From positions 62,001 through 126,000 of the forward strand of contig DYFF01000018.1 in assembly GCA_020725335.1 (NCBI GenBank): a DNA stretch of 64,000 nt, in the 5' to 3' direction. How positions within the stretch are numbered: position 1 is the first letter of the stretch; each line of letters opens with the position of its first letter. Origin of the DNA: Thermodesulfovibrio sp. Lineage in GTDB: Bacteria > Nitrospirota > Thermodesulfovibrionia > Thermodesulfovibrionales > Thermodesulfovibrionaceae. The notes under the pieces were generated by a model. That model was not told the DNA's origin and ran no database searches. It saw only the letters and a list, made by a program, of their open reading frames with translations. Positions 58,129 to 64,000 of this stretch are shown one piece after another. A program made the translations under genes and the position numbers.

Positions 58129-58138
58129 TATAATTATA
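58129..58138. promoter_or_regulatory. Overlapping divergent -10 elements, galT against RNase Z-like gene
   Basis: The palindrome GTATAATTATAC (58128-58139) provides TATAAT on the plus strand (58129-58134) and on the minus strand (58138-58133). The plus-strand start would fall at the GTG of 58144, and the minus-strand start gives galT a leader of about 35 bases. Confidence 0.5.
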
Positions 58139-58143
58139 CCATT

Positions 58144-59172
58144 GTGGCAAGACTTTTTCATTATAAAATAATAAACAATGCTTTTGGGGATCCCTGTGTT
58201 TTAATACAACTTTTAAGAGAAAAAAGAGCATTACTTTTAGATGTTGGCGACATTAGAAGAATTCCTTTTAATGAGATTATTAAAGTTAGTGATATTTTTG
58301 TTACTCATACTCACATAGACCATTTTATAGGCTTTGATCAAGTATTAAGAGCTATACTAAGGAGGCATGAACCTCTTAGAATTTATGGGCCTGAAAACAT
58401 TATTGAATGTGTCCACGGAAAACTCAGAGGATATACCTGGAATCTTGTTGCAGACTATCCCTTACAGATTGAAGCTTATGCGATAAAAAATAATAAAGAA
58501 ATAGCCTTTGCAAAATTTGTAGCATCAAAGGGATTTAAAATAGAAGATATGGGTATTTTACAATTAAAAAATAACATCATACTTAATGAGCCTCTTTTTA
58601 AGGTTAAAACAATAGTGCTATCCCACGGCATCCCTGTTATAGCTTATTCAATAGAAGAAGATTTCCACATAAATATCAACAAAGTAGAATTAGAGAGAGC
58701 TGGTTTTCAGATTGGACCTTGGCTGGGAGAGCTTAAAAAATTAATTAAAATCTATTACAATTATGACCCCATAAAATTTTTAAAACCTAAAAGGAAAATT
58801 TCATGCATAAAAGTAGACACTCCGAAAGGTAAATTAAATATAGAGGAACTCTTCCCTATTCTCAAAATTACAAAGGGAGAAAAGATTTCATACGTTATGG
58901 ATATAGCACCAACTGAAGATAATATCAAAAAAATAGTTCAATTTGTAAAAGATTCAGATATACTCTTTTGTGAAGCCTATTTTCTTAATAGAGATAAGGA
59001 TAGAGCAATTGAGAGAAATCATCTTACTGCTAAGATTACTGGTGAAATCGCAAAAAAAGCAAATGTTGGTGAAATAAGAATCCTTCATATTTCTCCTAAA
59101 TATATAGAAAATCCTCAGGAAGTATATAGTGAGGTGGAACTATCAAGAAAAGGAATTTTGGCTCAATCATAA
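58144..59172 (+). CDS. RNase Z-like metallo-beta-lactamase-fold hydrolase (GTG start)
   Basis: A 342-residue MBL-fold protein with THTHIDHFIGFD, the metal-site regions SHGIPVIAY and MDIAPTEDN, and NHLTAKITGEIA plus LHISPKY, which match the tRNase Z pattern. It is longer than typical bacterial RNase Z, with an insert before the last third, so 3' tRNA processing is probable but not certain. GTG at 58144 is chosen over TTG at 58126 because TATAAT sits between them. The end overlaps the next kinase gene. Confidence 0.85.
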   Translation: MARLFHYKIINNAFGDPCVLIQLLREKRALLLDVGDIRRIPFNEIIKVSDIFVTHTHIDHFIGFDQVLRAILRRHEPLRIYGPENIIECVHGKLRGYTWNLVADYPLQIEAYAIKNNKEIAFAKFVASKGFKIEDMGILQLKNNIILNEPLFKVKTIVLSHGIPVIAYSIEEDFHININKVELERAGFQIGPWLGELKKLIKIYYNYDPIKFLKPKRKISCIKVDTPKGKLNIEELFPILKITKGEKISYVMDIAPTEDNIKKIVQFVKDSDILFCEAYFLNRDKDRAIERNHLTAKITGEIAKKANVGEIRILHISPKYIENPQEVYSEVELSRKGILAQS

Positions 59173-60395
59173 TCATTTTAGTAATTGTCTTTATTTCCAC
59201 ACTAAGCTTGTCAGTGAGTGGATATTTCCTATATGAAAATGCCATTAAGGCAACAGAGGAAGCTTTAAAAATGCAAGCCTTAGGAATTACCATAACCCTA
59301 AATAGTTTTATTCAAAACTTAAGCATTGAAAGATTACAACTTGAAGGAAGCGATATAATGTCTAAAATGCTTCTTGATGAAAGGTGGGAGGGGATTGCTT
59401 TTCTCGCTCTTTATGATAAAAACGGTACCGTAATACTCCACTCTAATCCAGCTTTGATAGGTAAAATCTTTGAAGATATAAAGGAAATTAAAAATAAGGA
59501 AAATCCTTTTTATCATACTCTCAAGCTTGGAACAGGGGAAGAAGTTTTTGTCTCCGATACGATTATAGAAATTGCAAATAATCAATTGATAATCAGGGTT
59601 GCTCTACATACTTATCCTGCAGAAACACTTCTCAGGGCAGCAAAAACTCACCTTATTTTCATGGGCTTTTCAATTTTATTGATAATTTTTGCAGGAATAT
59701 TAGCAATATTCGTAATTGGAAAAATAGAAAGAATGCAAACAAAGATGAAAGAACTCGAGAATTTATCCATACTTTCAAAAGTATTAGCACATGAGATAAG
59801 AAATCCTCTTGGGAGTATAAAGGGATTCTCCCAGTATTTAATTAAGAAAGTTACAGATCCTTCCTTGATAGAATATCTTGATATAATTCTAAAGGAAAGC
59901 CTCAGACTTGAAAGGCTTAGTGATGAACTTTCCCACTATGCAAACCCTCATAAAATAAACATAACAAATTTCAACCTTAAAGACCTATTCCATGAAATAA
60001 TATTAACCTTTTCAAATCAGAAGGATATAACAATTAAATCGCATATTGACGATATATCAGTAAAGACTGATAGAGACAAACTAAAACAAATAATCATGAA
60101 CATAATGCAGAACGCAGTTGATGCCTTATCAGAGGCAAATGAGAAAAAGATAACTATAATGGCTAAAACAACCAATGGTAAAATAAAAATTGAAATAACA
60201 GATACTGGCGAAGGCATGGATACAGATACTTTAAAAATGGCAAAGGAAGCCTTTTTCACAACAAAACCTAAAGGTACAGGCTTAGGACTTGCAATTGTAA
60301 GTAAACTTTGTGAGAGTTTAAAAATTGAATTTAAAATCATTAGCAAGAAAGGTAGAGGTACAACCGTATGGCTAATAATGCCAAAATACTTATAG
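59142..60395 (+). CDS. Membrane sensor histidine kinase (apparent ATC start)
   Basis: A 417-residue kinase: TM1 (SIIIILVIVFISTLSLSV), an extracytoplasmic sensor domain of about 130 residues, TM2 (LIFMGFSILLIIFAGILAIF), HisKA with LAHEIRNPLG, and HATPase with NIMQNAVDAL, DTGEGMD and GTGLGLAIV. The first ordinary start codon is TTG at 59208, which would cut TM1 in half and has no ribosome site. ATC at 59142 gives KKRNFG ahead of TM1 and has GAGGTGG five bases upstream. The frame closes just before it with TGA. It forms a pair with the sigma-54 activator that follows. Confidence 0.88.
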   Translation: MKKRNFGSIIIILVIVFISTLSLSVSGYFLYENAIKATEEALKMQALGITITLNSFIQNLSIERLQLEGSDIMSKMLLDERWEGIAFLALYDKNGTVILHSNPALIGKIFEDIKEIKNKENPFYHTLKLGTGEEVFVSDTIIEIANNQLIIRVALHTYPAETLLRAAKTHLIFMGFSILLIIFAGILAIFVIGKIERMQTKMKELENLSILSKVLAHEIRNPLGSIKGFSQYLIKKVTDPSLIEYLDIILKESLRLERLSDELSHYANPHKINITNFNLKDLFHEIILTFSNQKDITIKSHIDDISVKTDRDKLKQIIMNIMQNAVDALSEANEKKITIMAKTTNGKIKIEITDTGEGMDTDTLKMAKEAFFTTKPKGTGLGLAIVSKLCESLKIEFKIISKKGRGTTVWLIMPKYL

Positions 60396-61696
60396 TTGAA
60401 GACGACATTTCGTTCGCATCATTTCTAAGGACAATTCTTGAAGAAGAAGGTCATGTTGTAAAAGTTTTCTATGATCCTGAGGTTGCCCTAAAAGCTCTCA
60501 TTGATTTTTCTCCCCATCTCATTATTTCAGACTTAAAAATGCCTAAAATGGATGGAATAATTTTCATTGAAAAAGCAAAAAAAATATTACCTAACAGCGC
60601 GTTTATTATTATAACTGCCTTTGGTAGTATCCCTTCTGCTGTAGAGGCAATCAAAAAAGGAGCACTTGATTACATAACAAAACCTATACCCTCACCTGAA
60701 GAATTTTTAGAAATGGTTAAAAGCATACTTATTTCTCAAAGAGATGAAACCTCTATTAGGGAAAGGAAAATCGAATCTGAAGAAATACCTTATGATATAT
60801 TGTTTGCAGGAATGGAAGATGTATATAAAGTAATTCAAGAAGTGGCAAAAACTGATACAACTTTAATACTTTACGGTGAAACTGGCACAGGAAAATCAGC
60901 CATTGCTAAGGCAATCCATAAAATGAGTGAAAGGAAAGGCGAATTTATAGAGATAAACTGTGCCTCCATTCCCGAGTCACTCATTGAATCCGAACTATTT
61001 GGATATGAAAAGGGTGCATTTTCAGGTGCAATAAAACAAAAACCAGGCAAAATAGAGATTGCTAAAGATGGAACCCTTTTTCTCGACGAAATTGGAGAAC
61101 TTACCCCCTCTGTACAAGCTAAGTTTTTAAAAGTTTTACAGAATAAAAGCTTTGAAAGATTAGGTGGACTTGAAATTTTAAAGACTAATGCGAGATTTAT
61201 AACAGCCACTAACAAAGATTTAAAACAAATGGTCAAGGATGGAAAATTCAGAGAAGACCTCTATTTTAGGTTAAATGTTTTCCCTATAAAATTACCCTCT
61301 TTAAGAGATAGAAGAAATTCCATACTAAAGATAGCAGAATATCTTATAAACAAAATTTCCCTTAGACTCGGAAAAGAAATTAAAAAATTAGATGAGAAAT
61401 CATTGCAAATAATAAAAACTTATTCTTTCCCTGGTAATATAAGAGAACTGGAAAACATGCTCGAGAGAGCTATTATTTTATCAAATTCTAAAGAAATCGA
61501 AATAAAATCAGATATCCTTAATGAAACAGAATTTAATGACCTTAAATCCTTAGAGAAAAAGGCAATCATTGAAGCTTTAAAAAATGCTGGAGGTAATAAG
61601 AAGCAAGCAGCCAATATTCTTGGGATATCTTTGAGAGCTCTTTATTATAAAATCAAAGAGTACAAAATAGAAGAAAATAATTTTTCAGATATTTGA
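60368..61696 (+). CDS. Sigma-54-dependent response regulator (NtrC family)
   Basis: A 442-residue activator: receiver domain (Asp in IISDLKMPKMDG), AAA+ domain with GETGTGKS, GAFSGA in place of GAFTGA, LFLDEIGEL and the arginine-rich FREDLYFRLNVFP, then a Fis-type HTH (GGNKKQAANILGISLRALYY). It overlaps its partner kinase by 28 bases. It predicts sigma-54 promoters elsewhere; none was recognised here. The end overlaps the convergent hemC by 12 bases. Confidence 0.95.
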   Translation: MANNAKILIVEDDISFASFLRTILEEEGHVVKVFYDPEVALKALIDFSPHLIISDLKMPKMDGIIFIEKAKKILPNSAFIIITAFGSIPSAVEAIKKGALDYITKPIPSPEEFLEMVKSILISQRDETSIRERKIESEEIPYDILFAGMEDVYKVIQEVAKTDTTLILYGETGTGKSAIAKAIHKMSERKGEFIEINCASIPESLIESELFGYEKGAFSGAIKQKPGKIEIAKDGTLFLDEIGELTPSVQAKFLKVLQNKSFERLGGLEILKTNARFITATNKDLKQMVKDGKFREDLYFRLNVFPIKLPSLRDRRNSILKIAEYLINKISLRLGKEIKKLDEKSLQIIKTYSFPGNIRELENMLERAIILSNSKEIEIKSDILNETEFNDLKSLEKKAIIEALKNAGGNKKQAANILGISLRALYYKIKEYKIEENNFSDI

Positions 61697-62641
61697 GTAA
61701 ATCCTTGAAAGTATCTCTTTACCTCCCCTTTGTAATAAATCAGCCGCAAGTTCTTCACCAACTTTCATAGCTTCTTTCAAAATTGATGATTCAGAGCTAA
61801 ATTTGCATTGTCTCATACCTTTTATTAAATCAATATTTTCCTCAGGGTCTCCTATCATGCCAAACACTTTTAAAGAATTATTCTCTAATTTTGCATGACA
61901 GGCAAGAGGCACTTGACACCCTCCTCCCATAAGTGATAAAAAAGCTCTTTCTGCAACAATACAAATTACTGTATCAGTATGGTTTAAGGGCTTTATTAAT
62001 TCATTTACAAAATCATCATCAACTCTTGTTTCTATTCCAATTGCACCCTGTCCTATTGCTGGGATCATCGTTTGTTCAGAAAAAACTTCCGTTACCATGT
62101 TCCCATATCCCATGCGTTTTATCCCTGCCATAGCAAGAACAATGGCATCAAATTCCCCTTCTTTAAGTTTTCTGATTCTAGTATCTACATTCCCCCGCAA
62201 AGGTTTTATAATTAAGTTTCTTTTTAATGCTCTTAATTGAACAGTCCTTCTCAAACTGCTTGTTCCTATGATTGAAGCATCTGAAAGCTCATTTAACAAC
62301 TTACCATCTTTACTTATAAAAACATCTCTGGGGTCTTCTCTCTCACAAATAGCATGAATGTTTAATCCTTCAGGAATTTCCGTAGGAACATCTTTCATGC
62401 TATGAACTGCTAAATCAATTTTTTTTGATATCAAAGCTTCTTCAATTTCTTTAACAAACAAACCCTTGCCACCAATTTTTGCCAAGGGAGCATCAAGAAT
62501 TTTATCTCCTGTTGTTTTTATTTTTTCTATTTCAATCAGCAAATTAGGGTAGATTGAACTCAGTTTTTCCTTAACCCAATTTGCCTGCCATAAAGCGAGC
62601 TTGCTACCTCTTGTTCCAATTACAATTTTATTCTTCCTCAT
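61685..62641 (-). CDS. hemC: Hydroxymethylbilane synthase (porphobilinogen deaminase)
   Basis: Polymerises four porphobilinogens to hydroxymethylbilane. The 318 residues show KIVIGTRGSKLALWQA, HSMKDVPTEIPEG, GTSSLRR and the dipyrromethane cofactor Cys in GGGCQVPLACHAK. The ATG at 62641 overlaps the hemA end by 14 bases; an upstream TTG at 62653 is less likely. It follows hemA as in many tetrapyrrole operons. Confidence 0.95.
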   Translation of the reverse strand: MRKNKIVIGTRGSKLALWQANWVKEKLSSIYPNLLIEIEKIKTTGDKILDAPLAKIGGKGLFVKEIEEALISKKIDLAVHSMKDVPTEIPEGLNIHAICEREDPRDVFISKDGKLLNELSDASIIGTSSLRRTVQLRALKRNLIIKPLRGNVDTRIRKLKEGEFDAIVLAMAGIKRMGYGNMVTEVFSEQTMIPAIGQGAIGIETRVDDDFVNELIKPLNHTDTVICIVAERAFLSLMGGGCQVPLACHAKLENNSLKVFGMIGDPEENIDLIKGMRQCKFSSESSILKEAMKVGEELAADLLQRGGKEILSRIYSNI

Positions 62642-63929
62642 TATCAAGTCCAAATAACCTCCTTGCTGCTAAAATTAATGTTTCCTTCATGTCACAATTA
62701 TTCTTAAGAGCAACTGTTGGTTCATGCATTATTTTATTTATTATGCTTTGAGTTAGATAATCAATAGAATTCAAAATATCAGGAGATAAGTCTTTAAATT
62801 TACCCTTAAATTTCTCTAATTCCTCTTGTCTAATATGTTCTGCCTTATTTCTAAGAGAAACAATTACAGGAACGCTATTAAGAGATTCCAACCATTGGAA
62901 AAATTTATCTGTTTCTTCATAAACAATTTCTAAAGCCTTGTCTGCTTCCTTCCTACGTTCAAGAATATTAGAATCAACAACATCCTGAAGGTCATCAATA
63001 TTGTATAGATATACGTTATCAAGATTATCACAAGCAGGGTCAATATTTCGGGGTACGGATATATCTATTAAAAATATGGGTTTATACTTCCTTAAAAACA
63101 TTACTTCCTTTAACATTTTCTCATCTATTACATAATGAGGAGCACCAGTGGAACAAATAACAATGTCTGTTTTTATTAGATTTTCTTTTAATTTTTCAAA
63201 AGCAGTTGCTTTTCCATTAAACAAACTCGCTAATTCTTCAGCTCGCTGTAATGTTCTGTTTGTAACATAAATTTCTTTAATTCCACTTCCAATCAAATGT
63301 CTTATTGCAAGTTCTGCCATTTCACCAGCACCCACAAGAAGAACTGATTTTTTTGAGAGGTCATCAAAAACTTTTTTGATAAGTCCGACTGCTGCATAAC
63401 TTACAGACACAGGATTTTCCCCTATCCTGGTTTCCTTTCTTACTCTCTTTGCAGTAAAAAGAGCTCTATTCATGAGGTAATTTAATATCAAAGACGTTGT
63501 TTTTTCCGATAAAGCGATTTCGTATGCTTCCTTTACTTGTCCTGTTATCTGAGGTTCTCCTATTATCATTGAGTCAAGGCTTGATGCAACTTTAAAAAGA
63601 TGTTCTACAGCTTGCCTATCTTTATGAATATATAAATATTTTTCAAATTCTCTCTGATCAATTTTATGGAAATCAGACAGGAAGTTTTTAATCAATTCCT
63701 CTAAAGCGCGTCCGTTTTCTGGTACGCTTTCAATATTGCAGGAAATCGATGTATATACGTATATTTCAACTCTATTACAGGTAGAAAAAATTAATGCTTC
63801 GTTCACTCCAAGCTTATTTATTAAATACTTTAAACCCTCTCTAATAGATTCCTTACTATTGAAAGCTAACCTTTCTCTTATTTCAACAGGTGCTGTTTTA
63901 TGATTAACTCCAACAACAATTAAACTCAT
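62628..63929 (-). CDS. hemA: Glutamyl-tRNA reductase
   Basis: First committed step of C5-pathway tetrapyrrole synthesis. The 433 residues have the catalytic C51 in STCNRVEIY, EPQITGQVKEAY, the NADP fold VLLVGAGEMAELAIRHL and a C-terminal dimerisation helix. Its ATG overlaps the stop of the upstream membrane gene (ATGA). Heme or siroheme production fits an organism with cytochromes or sulfite-type reductases. Confidence 0.97.
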   Translation of the reverse strand: MSLIVVGVNHKTAPVEIRERLAFNSKESIREGLKYLINKLGVNEALIFSTCNRVEIYVYTSISCNIESVPENGRALEELIKNFLSDFHKIDQREFEKYLYIHKDRQAVEHLFKVASSLDSMIIGEPQITGQVKEAYEIALSEKTTSLILNYLMNRALFTAKRVRKETRIGENPVSVSYAAVGLIKKVFDDLSKKSVLLVGAGEMAELAIRHLIGSGIKEIYVTNRTLQRAEELASLFNGKATAFEKLKENLIKTDIVICSTGAPHYVIDEKMLKEVMFLRKYKPIFLIDISVPRNIDPACDNLDNVYLYNIDDLQDVVDSNILERRKEADKALEIVYEETDKFFQWLESLNSVPVIVSLRNKAEHIRQEELEKFKGKFKDLSPDILNSIDYLTQSIINKIMHEPTVALKNNCDMKETLILAARRLFGLDNEEE

Positions 63930-64000
63930 AACGGTTTATGAAAACTCTCTGTTAATAAGTTTATGCCAAAAAAGCCGACAATCATAAGAAGAAAAGCAAA
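63926..64000 (-). CDS. Cytochrome c assembly (CcsA/HemX-type) protein, C-terminal end
   Basis: The last 24 codons of a gene entering from beyond the window: a hydrophobic helix FAFLLMIVGFFGINLLTESF followed by HKPL and TGA. The end-pattern GxN-L-x-x-S-x-H and the location just ahead of hemA are typical of CcsA/HemX-type membrane proteins. Only this tail is visible. Confidence 0.55.
   Translation of the reverse strand, partial: FAFLLMIVGFFGINLLTESFHKPL

Noticed and set aside
1-64000. CRISPR arrays, insertion sequences, prophage or integrase genes
   Set aside because: No regular spaced repeats, transposase-like products or attachment-type repeats were seen anywhere in the window.

Overview
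The window is 64 kb of AT-rich bacterial chromosome, densely packed with short gaps and many 1-4 bp stop/start overlaps. Superoxide reductase, rubredoxin, an archaeal-type peroxiredoxin, PEP synthase and several Fe-S or radical SAM enzymes suggest an anaerobe, possibly thermophilic. The overall style recalls Nitrospirota of the Thermodesulfovibrio kind. That placement is an inference from memory, not from a database comparison. There are no rRNA genes, CRISPR arrays, insertion sequences or prophage genes.

Layout. 1-3250: partial hflX, purE and htpX on the minus strand, then about 1.1 kb holding decayed gene remnants. 3251-9300: ppsA, pheT, pheS, rplT and tRNA-Asn. 9346-27636: one continuous minus-strand str-S10-spc-alpha cluster running rpsL-rpsG-fusA-tuf-rpsJ through rpoA-rplQ, with a promoter ahead of rpsL and a hairpin after rplQ; rpmD and adk are missing from their usual places. 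27892-30950: thiamine operon thiS-thiG-thiE-thiC behind a TPP riboswitch and terminator. 30947-33420: zinc alcohol dehydrogenase, then a divergent oxidative-stress locus (peroxiredoxin against superoxide reductase-rubredoxin) around a perfect PerR-type box.

33464-44137: a mixed housekeeping stretch with tilS, a two-PDZ HtrA-like protein lacking the protease triad, hemW, a radical SAM/SPASM-like protein, a membrane phosphoesterase, a DUF465-ilvD-amidase operon, an HD-GYP protein, a tautomerase, endonuclease III with an altered Fe-S loop, and mscL. 44370-49216: a three-gene plus-strand unit of Mre11/SbcD-like phosphoesterase, a membrane-segment-containing SbcC/YhaN-like ATPase and a histone-deacetylase-fold enzyme. 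This is the best candidate for an under-described system. 49312-58091: SIMPL protein, M16 peptidase pair, histidine kinase with response regulator, glgA and galT on the minus strand. 58144-61696: RNase Z-like hydrolase, membrane histidine kinase and sigma-54 activator. 61685-64000: hemC, hemA and the end of a cytochrome c assembly-type membrane protein.

Recurring themes are start signals outside the usual rules. Two genes appear to start at non-canonical codons (ATA for hflX, ATC for the 59 kb kinase), and several genes have a -10 hexamer about 7-9 bases before the start codon, consistent with leaderless mRNAs.
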